From Campylobacter concisus (GTDB lineage Bacteria > Campylobacterota > Campylobacteria > Campylobacterales > Campylobacteraceae), in assembly GCF_003048675.2 (NCBI RefSeq), contig NZ_CP060707.1, positions 1,922,001 to 1,986,000 of the forward strand: 64,000 nt of DNA, in the 5' to 3' direction. How positions within the stretch are numbered: position 1 is the first letter of the stretch; each line of letters begins with the position of its first letter. Made by a program: the position numbers and the translations under genes. Under the pieces are notes generated by a model. The model was given only the letters and a program-made list of their open reading frames with translations, was not told the origin of the DNA and did not search any database. This document shows, one piece after another, positions 44,966 through 52,788 of this stretch.

Positions 44966-47869
44966 TTAAGAGTGTAAGACTATTTCGTCTTTTATCTCGA
45001 TGGTAAATGTCGTGCCATTAGACGTAGCTGAGTACTCTGTATACCCTTCAGAATTTACCCCACCTTTGCTAAAGGCTGACATATCTACTTGATCACCCGC
45101 CTCGCCATCTATCCTAAGAGTGTTATTAAGATTTCCACGAGTGATATTTAGCACATCATCTATAGTTAAATTTAGCGTTACATTGTTTGCGCTTCCGCCA
45201 AGGCTAACTTTTTCAAAGCCGGCCACCTTGCTAAAGTCGATATTTCCAGCAATATCTAGCGTATCGTTACCTTCACCGCCTTGGATGATGATGCCGTCAT
45301 GCTCTAAATGACCACCACCCAGAAAAGTCATAGCATCATCATTAACCACCGCATCTTTGCCGATATGTATGATGTCATCGCCACTACCTAGGTTAATAGC
45401 ACTTACGCCAGGGCTATACATACCGCCCCCTGCTTTTTCTAGACCGCCATTTAAATTTGCAACGTCATTACCATCACCCATTTCTATGCCAGCATTTTTA
45501 AGAACAGCACCCTTGTCGATATTTAGCGTATCGTCTCCTGCGCCCATTCTTACGCCAACATAGTGGCTAACTAGGTTATTATCGCTACTCGTATAAGTAC
45601 CACCAAGTGTAGTGCCTGCACCAAATGTTATAGTATCGTTGCCATCATCTGTATTTATACTTAAGCCACCGGATTTGTTTTCACCAGTGAAATTTATAGT
45701 ATCGTTGCCATTTCCGGTATCTATATCGGCATAGCTTGAAGAGTCAGCCTTGCTTAGGTTGTTACCACCATTTAAATTTATCGTATCGTCGCCGTCTCCA
45801 TATCTTAGGCCAACCCTATTTGTAGCTGTTAAATTTGATATGTTTGCAACTGATGAGACACCGCTAAATGAACCGATACTAGCTTGATCTACTGTAATAT
45901 CATCTATAACGATATCTTTAGATGAAAAGTAGTTAGCGCCCCCAGTATATGATCCGCCTTTTACTTCAAGATAATCTTGTGCATTAGCTGTGACGTGATC
46001 TCCTATGATATTAGTAAGTTTTACATTTTGCACGCCAAGATTGACGTCTGCGGCGGTATTTACGCCAAAATTTATCTCTACATTTCTAAATGTAGAGTCT
46101 GAAAATTCTACATTACTAGTTTCGCCAGCTTTTGTGTAACTAGTTGCAGTATCTAAGCGAACATCTTCTAAGGTCACATGGCTTCCCTTGGCGGTATTTT
46201 CTCCAGCGTTCATATTTATAAACACTTTTTCAACTTTTACGCCATCTTTAAAATTTACAGTGTCGTCGCCATCACCCATAGAAACAGTATTTTTATTTCT
46301 CCAGTCAGAGCCTACACCGGTAATATTTGCATTTATATTTAGCTCATTAGTACCTGAGGCATCATGTGCGTTGTAGCTTGGATCATTTGTTGTTGCACCA
46401 AGATTAATTGAAGCTTTGTTCATGGTTAGATCAGCATTGATATTTACCACATCATCGCCACTATAAAGATCTATACTTGTACTATTAGCGTTTGAGCCGC
46501 TATTTGCTGTGCCACTAATAGTAACCTCTTTATCAAAATTTACTACGTCGTTACCAGAGCCAGTATCTAAGTGTAAATTTTCTAAATTTGCTTTTATGCT
46601 AACCGTATCATCACCATCATTTGTATTTAAATTTGTATGGTTTGCGATATTGCCTTTGATATCTTTATTTAGCTCGATGTTGTCGTCATTATCTATTATT
46701 TTGCCTTCGGCCATATTTGCATTAGTTGTTGGTAGCAGATAACTACTGCTTGGCGTGACACTTAGTTTTACACCCTCTTTAAATACAGCAAAATTATCAA
46801 CCATATCAGTTTTTTGTACATTGTCGATAGTCATGCCTTGAGGGCCAGTGTTCTCACCCTCGTTTTGGTTGTGATGCAAAGGACCTTTTGTGGTGTCTTG
46901 GCCGTTATCGTCAAGCACCTTTATCCTTACTTGCACTTTTGAGATATCTTCTATATTTACGCCAGTTATCGTGTAGCCTGATAGTGGATGAAATGTCGCA
47001 CCATTGTCAGTTGAGTACTCAACCACGTTTGAATAATCCTCTCCTCTAGTGCCACCGAGGAAATTTAAACCTAGATCTGTGGTCTCGCCACTTGGACTTA
47101 CCGGAGTGCCTGATAGACCTAGTTTATAAACAAGATAGTGTCCGCCCTCGCCGTTTGCTCCTGCGCCACTCTCTCTTACCTCGCTAGTAGCAGGATCGAT
47201 GCTAGTAGTGATCTCTACTGCGCCAGGACGAGGCGTGATGACTGGAGGATTAGCAGGTGAAGGAGTGCCTGGAGTTACAGTGACGCCAGGAGTGCTTGGC
47301 GTACTCGGAGTTGGTGGCGTTACTGGAGTGCTTGGTGTGCTTGGAGTGACAGGTGTAGCTGGTGAGATAGGAGTTGTCGTATCTGCATCTGTGCCTGCAT
47401 CATTATAGCCGCCTATTGAGTTTTCTGGGGTTTGAAAAGCTCTATTTGCATCGGTTAAATTTCTATAGTTTTCATTGATATTTGAGTAGTGGCCACCCTC
47501 AGCAAAGCTTGCAGCTCCCAAACTCACGCCATCTCCAGTAGCATTACCACCGCCTTGGTTGCCACCAGCTGCAGTCTCTTCAAGGTCTGTGATGTTTGCG
47601 CCGTTTAGCAAGGCTTTTTGGATAGAGGCTATCTCTGGGTTGTCACTAAGTGCATTTGCCTCTTTGTCTAGGCTCAGACTTTCGCCATTTTGCAAGCTGA
47701 CCTCTTTGCCGTCGTTTGCTGCGATCACTGCTTTTGTAGAGCCATTAGCTTTTATCGTTTCGCCTTCAAAAATGCTATCGCCCACCTTCAAGACTCTTTC
47801 GTTGCCACTTTTATCAACAGCTACGACTTCACCGCCTAGGATATTTTTGATAACGCCTAACTTTTGCAT
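44966..47869 (-). CDS. LapA-type retained surface protein with Calx-beta and solenoid (967 aa)
   Basis: Residues 1-75 are the retention module (MQKLGVIKNILGGEVVAVDK). LEETAAGGN near residue 100 is the putative LapG site. A Thr/Pro linker (PATPVTPSTPSTPVTPP) follows. Next is a Calx-beta-like domain with NQNEGE and IIDNDDNI, then an Asp/Gly solenoid with about 20-residue rungs (GAGDDTLNIDKGAVLKNAGI). The C-terminal module has DVLNITRGNLNNTLRIDGEAG and ends TFTIEIKDEIVLHS. The ATG follows GGGAGGCACTAAG. The shared operator lies 69 bases upstream. It is the last family member before the two-component genes. Confidence 0.9.
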   Translation of the reverse strand: MQKLGVIKNILGGEVVAVDKSGNERVLKVGDSIFEGETIKANGSTKAVIAANDGKEVSLQNGESLSLDKEANALSDNPEIASIQKALLNGANITDLEETAAGGNQGGGNATGDGVSLGAASFAEGGHYSNINENYRNLTDANRAFQTPENSIGGYNDAGTDADTTTPISPATPVTPSTPSTPVTPPTPSTPSTPGVTVTPGTPSPANPPVITPRPGAVEITTSIDPATSEVRESGAGANGEGGHYLVYKLGLSGTPVSPSGETTDLGLNFLGGTRGEDYSNVVEYSTDNGATFHPLSGYTITGVNIEDISKVQVRIKVLDDNGQDTTKGPLHHNQNEGENTGPQGMTIDNVQKTDMVDNFAVFKEGVKLSVTPSSSYLLPTTNANMAEGKIIDNDDNIELNKDIKGNIANHTNLNTNDGDDTVSIKANLENLHLDTGSGNDVVNFDKEVTISGTANSGSNANSTSIDLYSGDDVVNINADLTMNKASINLGATTNDPSYNAHDASGTNELNINANITGVGSDWRNKNTVSMGDGDDTVNFKDGVKVEKVFINMNAGENTAKGSHVTLEDVRLDTATSYTKAGETSNVEFSDSTFRNVEINFGVNTAADVNLGVQNVKLTNIIGDHVTANAQDYLEVKGGSYTGGANYFSSKDIVIDDITVDQASIGSFSGVSSVANISNLTATNRVGLRYGDGDDTINLNGGNNLSKADSSSYADIDTGNGNDTINFTGENKSGGLSINTDDGNDTITFGAGTTLGGTYTSSDNNLVSHYVGVRMGAGDDTLNIDKGAVLKNAGIEMGDGNDVANLNGGLEKAGGGMYSPGVSAINLGSGDDIIHIGKDAVVNDDAMTFLGGGHLEHDGIIIQGGEGNDTLDIAGNIDFSKVAGFEKVSLGGSANNVTLNLTIDDVLNITRGNLNNTLRIDGEAGDQVDMSAFSKGGVNSEGYTEYSATSNGTTFTIEIKDEIVLHS

Positions 47870-47908
47870 CTTAGTGCCTCCCTTTGGATTTTATTGATCT
47901 ATATCAAG

Positions 47909-47953
47909 ATTTTAGCTAAGAAAAAAATTTAGTTATATTGTACTTTGGTACAA
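47909..47953 (-). promoter_or_regulatory. Palindromic operator plus -10 for the 967-residue adhesin gene
   Basis: TTGTACTTTGGTACAA (47938-47953) has the same 16 bases as the site before the 178-residue gene. TAAAAT follows after exactly 23 bases (47914 down to 47909). The leader to the ATG is about 30-35 bases. Confidence 0.85.
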
Positions 47954-48312
47954 TACACTTAAGAAAAGCCTAAGTTTAGGGGTTAATAATGTGTAAATTT
48001 TTTATAAATGTGTGAAAATTTTTATATTTATCTATATAAATTTTAAAATTTTAAGTTTTTGTTCATCAAAATGATATAGTAGTTGATAAAATAACCCAAA
48101 AATGTCACAAAATTTTTTTCATTTTAAACGTATAAATTCTTAATCAAAAAAGCCTTTATCTAGCCTTATTGCAACTAAATTTAGACTTTTTATATCAAAA
48201 TGTTTTTTATTTATAACTATCATAAATTTATACCCACTTGTGACATAAATTTTCTTAAGTTTATCTATCAAATTTTGCAAATTTTCATCTCTTTTTCTAT
48301 AAATTTTAGCTT
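47954..48312. other. AT-rich noncoding gap between the adhesin island and the two-component genes
   Basis: About 360 bases with very low GC. A 60-codon frame can be drawn here, but its ATG lies in the loop of a hairpin and it has no proper ribosome binding site, so I do not call it. I see no RNA gene or repeat beyond a short duplicated GTGACATAAATTT motif (48240 and 48317). Confidence 0.55.
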
Positions 48313-48336
48313 GTAGTGACATAAATTTATCACTAC
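48313..48336 (-). terminator. Inverted repeat 3' of the response-regulator gene
   Basis: GTAGTGA pairs with TCACTAC around a 10-base AT loop, 46 bases after the response-regulator stop. It may end the histidine kinase-regulator transcript. The inner TAAATTTA is also self-complementary, so a protein-binding site is an alternative. Confidence 0.5.
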
Positions 48337-48382
48337 CTTTAAGATATTATTAGATAAAAATATTAATTTTGCTATTTTGAAT

Positions 48383-49072
48383 TTATGCTTTTTCACACTC
48401 AGCTACTAAGATATACCCACTCTCGCTGATGTTTTTAAATTTAACGCCAAGCTCGCGTTTTAGGCGCAAAACGACATTTTGTATAGCAGCCTTGCTCACC
48501 TCGGTGCTCTCATAGACAAATTCCTCTATCATCTCGTAGGTCACGAGCTTGTTTAGGTTGTAAGCAAATAGCCAAAATATCTTATTTTGCAAGAAGCTAA
48601 GGTATAGCTCGCTGCCATTTTTATAAATTTTCTCTCTTTTTAAATTTATACTCACCTCATCACTTAGGCGCACTAGCTTCTCATCTCGCTCAAAGCTTAG
48701 GCTTATCAACATCGATCTAAGATCCTTTATATCGATAGGCTTTTTCAAAAACAAGATCGCCCCCTGCTCATAGCTCTTGATCAAATTTTCATCGCTATCA
48801 TACGAGGTAAAGACGATAAATTTCTGATGAGGTTTTAGCTTTTTTATCTCATTCATCATCTCAAAGCCATTTAATACTGGCATGTGAATGTCGCTCATCA
48901 CGATGTCAAAGCCCTGCTTTTTAAATTTCTCCAGCCCATCTTGCCCATCTTTTGCGCCTACGACCTGACCACAGTATGGCTTAAGCCCAGTGATGATGAG
49001 CTCCCTTGCCATCTCGTCATCTTCAGCTACTAAGATAGATACTTTTTTTAAAATTTCTAGTGCCTCTTGCAT
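48383..49072 (-). CDS. OmpR-family two-component response regulator
   Basis: The 229-residue protein has a receiver domain with acidic pocket EDD (17-19), phospho-acceptor Asp61 (VMSDIHMPVLNG), the switch Thr/Ser in VFTSYD and Lys in FLKKPID. A winged-helix DNA-binding domain (about 140-225) follows. It starts 3 bases after the kinase stop codon, so the pair is co-translated. Its target is not shown by sequence. It lies next to the adhesin island, but the GTAC palindrome is not a typical direct-repeat site of this regulator class. Confidence 0.93.
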   Translation of the reverse strand: MQEALEILKKVSILVAEDDEMARELIITGLKPYCGQVVGAKDGQDGLEKFKKQGFDIVMSDIHMPVLNGFEMMNEIKKLKPHQKFIVFTSYDSDENLIKSYEQGAILFLKKPIDIKDLRSMLISLSFERDEKLVRLSDEVSINLKREKIYKNGSELYLSFLQNKIFWLFAYNLNKLVTYEMIEEFVYESTEVSKAAIQNVVLRLKRELGVKFKNISESGYILVAECEKA

Positions 49073-49075
49073 CTT

Positions 49076-50725
49076 TTAACCCTTTAAATTCTTATCAAAG
49101 CTTAGCTCAAAAATCGTTGGCTTTAGGTTGTGCACAAGCGTGATGTCGCCATTTAGCTTCTCACGTGCGAGCTTTTTAGCAAAGTAAAGTCCTATGCCAT
49201 TTCCTTGCTTTTTAGTCGTGTTTAGCCAGGTAAAAATTTTCTTACTCATCTCGTAGCTCACGCCGCCACCACTATCATAAACGCCGATGTAGCACTTATC
49301 TTCAAAGCTTCTAAATTTAAGCTCTATCACGCGTTTTAGCGGCTCATCTTTGTAGCTTTCAACTAGTGAGTCCTTTGCGTTGTGGATTAGGATTAGCAAA
49401 ATTTGCTGGATGATGTTTTCTATCTGACAGACCTTCATCTCTTCAAAACCGCTAAATTTCACGCTCACATTTGCACGGCTAAGCTCTGTGTGCATAAGTG
49501 TTATTAAATTTCTAATGCTTGTTTGGATGTCAAATTCGCTAACATTTTCAGCGCTTTTGTAAAAATTTCTAAAAATTTCGATTGTTTTTGAAAGAAGCTC
49601 GATCGAGCTTTGCCCTTTTTTTAATAAACTTAAAAGCTCCTCATCACTTAGCTTGCCCTCTTTTTTTAGCATTATCGCCGAGCTTAGCATCAGTTTTAGC
49701 GAATTTACTGGTTGGATGAACTGATGACTTATGCCGCTTATGAGCTCCCCAGCCTCACTCATCTTGGCTCTGTGCGCTAGCAAGGTCTCATACTCATCTT
49801 GCACCTTTTTTATCTTGTTATACATGAAGTTGTGCAGGCTGTTTGCCAAAAATGCAAGTGCGACGAAGGCAAAGAGTAAATTTAGAGCGTTTTTTAGCGC
49901 CTCTCTTGTCATGGCTAAAATTTCTTCTTCGTTGTTTGTGCCAGCTCCGATAAACCAGTTCATCGTCGGTATCTCGGCTACTTGGATCAAATTTTGCCCT
50001 ATCTTTAGGCTAGTGATGTCCTCATCTTTTAAAAATAGCTCCTTAAATTTCTCCTCTATCTCTCTTTTAAGCGTCGCATCAGCCATCGATGTGAGGATCT
50101 CGCCGCTGTGAGTTACTAAAAATGAGTAAGAATTTGGCGCAAGGCTAAAGTTTTTGATACTATCAAAGATAGTGCCTATGCGCACGACACCGCAAAGTGC
50201 CGCCTCAAATTTCGCGTCTTTTTCAACTGGCACGCATAAATTTAAAGTAGAGTCATTTAAAATTTTGTGATTTTGCATGAAATTTACGCTTGGGGCATTT
50301 GTATTTTTTGTCTCGACATACCAGATAAGCCCCGCTCGCTCACGCTTTGACATCACCTCTTCTGAGATCTTTTGCCCATCTACAAAGATCTCGCCATCCT
50401 CTCTTAGAAGCTGCATGAGATCAAATTCTTTTGCATTTTCTTTAAATAGCTTTATGAAATTTGCCACCTTAGCATCGTCATCTATGATGCCAGAGTTTTG
50501 GATAAATTTTGACGCACGGATGAGCGAATTTAAGCGCTCATCAAGCCAAATTTGAAAGTTGCTAACGATGTTTTTACTAACTGCGATGTTGTTTTTATCA
50601 GATAGCTCGATGATCTTTTCTTTTGCATTATTGTAGCTGTTTAGCCCAAGAAGCACGACAAAGAGGCTTGCTAGCAAGATGATCGCATAAATTTTAATAT
50701 TTTGTGATTTTAAATTAATACCCAT
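49076..50725 (-). CDS. Sensor histidine kinase with periplasmic Cache domain
   Basis: The 549-residue protein has a first membrane helix (residues 10-29), a periplasmic region of about 250 residues that looks like a double Cache sensor (WYVETKNTNAPSVNF, SFLVTHSGEILTS), and a second helix (281-297). The kinase core has the phospho-accepting His334 in GISHQFIQPVNS, the N box IHNAKDSLVE and glycine boxes DSGGGVS and GNGIGL. The family senses small ligands such as organic or amino acids; the actual signal is unknown. The ATG at 50725 has no Shine-Dalgarno sequence. A TATACT element is so close that the mRNA may be leaderless. Confidence 0.92.
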   Translation of the reverse strand: MGINLKSQNIKIYAIILLASLFVVLLGLNSYNNAKEKIIELSDKNNIAVSKNIVSNFQIWLDERLNSLIRASKFIQNSGIIDDDAKVANFIKLFKENAKEFDLMQLLREDGEIFVDGQKISEEVMSKRERAGLIWYVETKNTNAPSVNFMQNHKILNDSTLNLCVPVEKDAKFEAALCGVVRIGTIFDSIKNFSLAPNSYSFLVTHSGEILTSMADATLKREIEEKFKELFLKDEDITSLKIGQNLIQVAEIPTMNWFIGAGTNNEEEILAMTREALKNALNLLFAFVALAFLANSLHNFMYNKIKKVQDEYETLLAHRAKMSEAGELISGISHQFIQPVNSLKLMLSSAIMLKKEGKLSDEELLSLLKKGQSSIELLSKTIEIFRNFYKSAENVSEFDIQTSIRNLITLMHTELSRANVSVKFSGFEEMKVCQIENIIQQILLILIHNAKDSLVESYKDEPLKRVIELKFRSFEDKCYIGVYDSGGGVSYEMSKKIFTWLNTTKKQGNGIGLYFAKKLAREKLNGDITLVHNLKPTIFELSFDKNLKG

Positions 50726-50731
50726 GCGCGC

Positions 50732-50737
50732 AGTATA
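50732..50737 (-). promoter_or_regulatory. Candidate -10 element (TATACT) directly before the kinase start
   Basis: On the minus strand GGATATACTGCGCGCATG places TATACT so that position +1 would fall on the A of the ATG. A hairpin just upstream would stop transcripts from dsbL-dsbI, so a separate promoter is needed here. Confidence 0.45.
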
Positions 50738-50742
50738 TCCTA

Positions 50743-50767
50743 AGTTAGCCCAAAAATAGGGCTAACT
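50743..50767 (-). terminator. Hairpin separating dsbLI from the two-component genes
   Basis: A perfect 9-bp stem AGTTAGCCC/GGGCTAACT with an AAAAATA loop lies 6 bases after the dsbI stop. There is no long T tract after it. Confidence 0.65.
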
Positions 50768-50772
50768 AAAAT

Positions 50773-51393
50773 TTATTTCATAAAAGATAAGAGCTTTGAA
50801 ACAAGCATAAGTGCAAGCACGACAAAACAAATGCTAAAGCCAAGTAGCGTGCAATCTGCCATCGACATAAATTTAGAAGACGGCACAAGATACCAGCCGT
50901 CTGCGTAGAGATCTACTATGCTCTTTTGCAGATCGCTTAGCACCGCGCCGTCAGGCACCATAGGGCTGTCGTAGCCGCAGTCGCCTGTAGGCATAAACCA
51001 GTCAGGCGCCCACTTCTCAAGCGGCAAACCAAATGGATAGTGTGGCTCAGTAGAGCAGCCCTGCACGCCAAAAGGATCATCACCATGCACCGCGTCGTGG
51101 ATTTTAGCTAGTTTTACGCTATACATTATGCCCTGCACCGCTCCCCAAAAGGCAAAGAGATAGCCAACTAGAGCAAAGAGTAAATTTTTAGGGTTTATGA
51201 TAGCTATCACTCCGCCAAGCGCCATGCATAAAAAGGCAAAACGTATATAGACGCACTGCTCGCAAGGGGGCATATAGGCGTAGTTTTGAAAGAGCGAGTG
51301 CGCAATGATAACAAGCGCGATGCTCACAAAGACCAGGATCGCCCAAGAGATGCGTGAGTCTTGAAATTTAGCCATTTTTTTAAAAAAGCTCAT
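50773..51393 (-). CDS. dsbI: DsbI/DsbB-type membrane thiol oxidase
   Basis: This 206-residue inner-membrane protein re-oxidises its periplasmic DsbA/DsbL partner and passes electrons to quinone. It has four or five hydrophobic helices. The first cysteine pair is MPPCEQC (a CxxC at the periplasmic face). The second pair is in a long loop (GVQGCSTEPHYPFG ... MPTGDCGYDSP). The extended loop with widely spaced cysteines is typical of DsbI and less so of classical DsbB. The gene starts 8 bases after dsbL on the same strand, so they form an operon. Confidence 0.9.
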   Translation of the reverse strand: MSFFKKMAKFQDSRISWAILVFVSIALVIIAHSLFQNYAYMPPCEQCVYIRFAFLCMALGGVIAIINPKNLLFALVGYLFAFWGAVQGIMYSVKLAKIHDAVHGDDPFGVQGCSTEPHYPFGLPLEKWAPDWFMPTGDCGYDSPMVPDGAVLSDLQKSIVDLYADGWYLVPSSKFMSMADCTLLGFSICFVVLALMLVSKLLSFMK

Positions 51394-51401
51394 GTGGCGC
51401 C

Positions 51402-52058
51402 TTATTTTTTAAGAAGCTCTTCGATGAGTGCTGCCATGCCGTCAAGTGAGCTGATTGATTTTGTCATGATGAGATATTTGCCATTTACGACAAATGCTGG
51501 CACGCCTTGAATTTTAGCCACCTCATAGCTCTCATCCCACTTTTTAAGTAGCTCAGTCACTTTTGGATTAGCTAGCTCTTTTTCGTAGTCTGCTTTGCTA
51601 ACGCCAGCTGCATCAAGTCCAGTTTTCAAAAAGCCCTCAGCGTCTTTGCCATCGCCCCAGCGCTCTTTTTTGTCATGATAAGCTTTGTAGTAGGCAAATT
51701 TAGCCTTTTTAAATAGCGAATTTTCATCAAATAAGCTCACTCCCTTTGCCTCGTCCATAGTGATAAGCACGGCAAAGACCTTGCTCGCAACCTCACCGTA
51801 ATCGCCCTTTGTCTTTAGGTGAAATGGCTCGTATTTTAGGCCAGGAATTTTCTCAACTACCTTTGGAGTGACGCTCTTGTCGTACTTGTAGCAAAATGGG
51901 CAAGCGTAGCTAAAAACCTTAACTAGTGTATTTTGTCCGACACTTAGTGGCTTTTCGAGCTTGACATAGTCCTCGCCCTCGCTAAATGCACTTGCACTAA
52001 TCGCTCCAGCTACCGCAACGGCAAAGATAGCCTTACTAAATTTAGATAGAAAACTCAT
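51402..52058 (-). CDS. dsbL: DsbL/DsbA-type periplasmic thiol:disulfide oxidoreductase
   Basis: The 218-residue protein has a signal peptide (to about residue 25), a thioredoxin-fold active site CPFC (53-56) and the cis-proline loop GVPAFVVNGKY. As I recall it, CPFC is the active site of the E. coli DsbL that oxidises AssT, whereas classical DsbA has CPHC, so I favour DsbL. AssT is encoded at 6813-8579 with a conserved cysteine pair and is the obvious client. The start follows AAGGAGAATATT. It forms an operon with dsbI. Confidence 0.88.
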   Translation of the reverse strand: MSFLSKFSKAIFAVAVAGAISASAFSEGEDYVKLEKPLSVGQNTLVKVFSYACPFCYKYDKSVTPKVVEKIPGLKYEPFHLKTKGDYGEVASKVFAVLITMDEAKGVSLFDENSLFKKAKFAYYKAYHDKKERWGDGKDAEGFLKTGLDAAGVSKADYEKELANPKVTELLKKWDESYEVAKIQGVPAFVVNGKYLIMTKSISSLDGMAALIEELLKK

Positions 52059-52192
52059 AATATTCTCCTTTGGATGATTTATTTTGAGTTATTCTACAAC
52101 CAAGCTCAACCGCACTTTTAACGCTAGAATAAATTTTGGCTGAAATTTGTCTATTTTAAATTTATGATGATGGATTTTGTTTTTTATTAAAT

Positions 52193-52462
52193 TTACTGAA
52201 AAAGTTCGCTATGACTTCCTATTTCAACGCATGTAAGAAGTAAAATTTCGTTTTGTTTTTTATATATCAAGAGCAAGTCTGGCTTAACATGACACTCTCT
52301 AAAGCCTTTATAGCTTCCAATAAGAGCGTGATCTTTATACTTTGATGCTAATTCCTCGTTATTTGCTAACTACCAGATGATATCTTTAGTTAATTTTTTT
52401 TCGTTTTCATTTAGCTTTTTAAAAGATTTTTTAAAACTCTTTGAATACTCTATCTCAAGCAT
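52193..52462 (-). pseudogene. YafQ/RelE-type mRNA interferase toxin, interrupted by an in-frame TAG
   Basis: From the ATG at 52462, which overlaps the antitoxin stop (GATGCTTGA), the frame reads MLEIEYSKSFKKSFKK up to ...TKDIIW. It meets TAG at codon 31 (52370-52372) and then continues in the same frame LANNEELASKYKDHALIG through YKGFRECHVKPDLLLIYKK to HSELFQ and a TAA at 52193. All later parts match the YafQ family, including the C-terminal catalytic-region pattern. The stop could have come from AAG or CAG by one change. The toxin is probably inactive. Confidence 0.88.
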
Positions 52463-52652
52463 CAAGGCTCTTTTCAAATTCTTCAAATGTTTTAAATCTC
52501 TCTACTTCGCCATTTTCGATCTCTTTGATAGCTCTATCAAGCCTTGAGACTTTATCTCTTTGCTCAAATTCTACATTTGCCTGCCTAGCCATCTCTTTTA
52601 TAAGCTCGATAAATCCATAGTCAGCATTTTTAAAATCAATCGTTGTAGTCAT
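52455..52652 (-). CDS. Antitoxin of a YafQ-type toxin-antitoxin pair
   Basis: The 65-residue protein starts MTTTIDFKNADYGFIELIKE and is acidic and helical with a C-terminal tail (FKTFEEFEKSLDA) typical of RelB/DinJ-like antitoxins that wrap around the toxin. AAAGGTGTAAG lies before the ATG. The stop overlaps the toxin start by 8 bases. With the toxin broken, the antitoxin is a relic or a stand-alone repressor. Confidence 0.82.
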   Translation of the reverse strand: MTTTIDFKNADYGFIELIKEMARQANVEFEQRDKVSRLDRAIKEIENGEVERFKTFEEFEKSLDA

Positions 52653-52751
52653 CTTACACCTTTAAATTTTTATCTTATTATAACTTCAAATTTATAAAAA
52701 TAATATACGTTATCAATAAAAATTATTATTTACATATTTCATTTATTAGGT

Positions 52752-52757
52752 TATAAT
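52752..52757 (+). promoter_or_regulatory. -10 promoter element of the desulforubrerythrin gene
   Basis: A perfect TATAAT inside GGTTATAATCGG lies 32 bases before the ATG, with AT-rich periodic sequence upstream as in Campylobacter promoters. Peroxide-responsive control is known for related genes, but I do not see a convincing PerR box here. Confidence 0.7.
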
Positions 52758-52788
52758 CGGCTCAAATTTTATCAAAATAGGAGTCAAA

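Noticed and set aside
48140-48322. 60-codon minus-strand frame in the gap before the response regulator
   Set aside because: Its ATG lies in the loop of an inverted repeat, the ribosome binding site is poor, and the composition is that of an AT-rich spacer.
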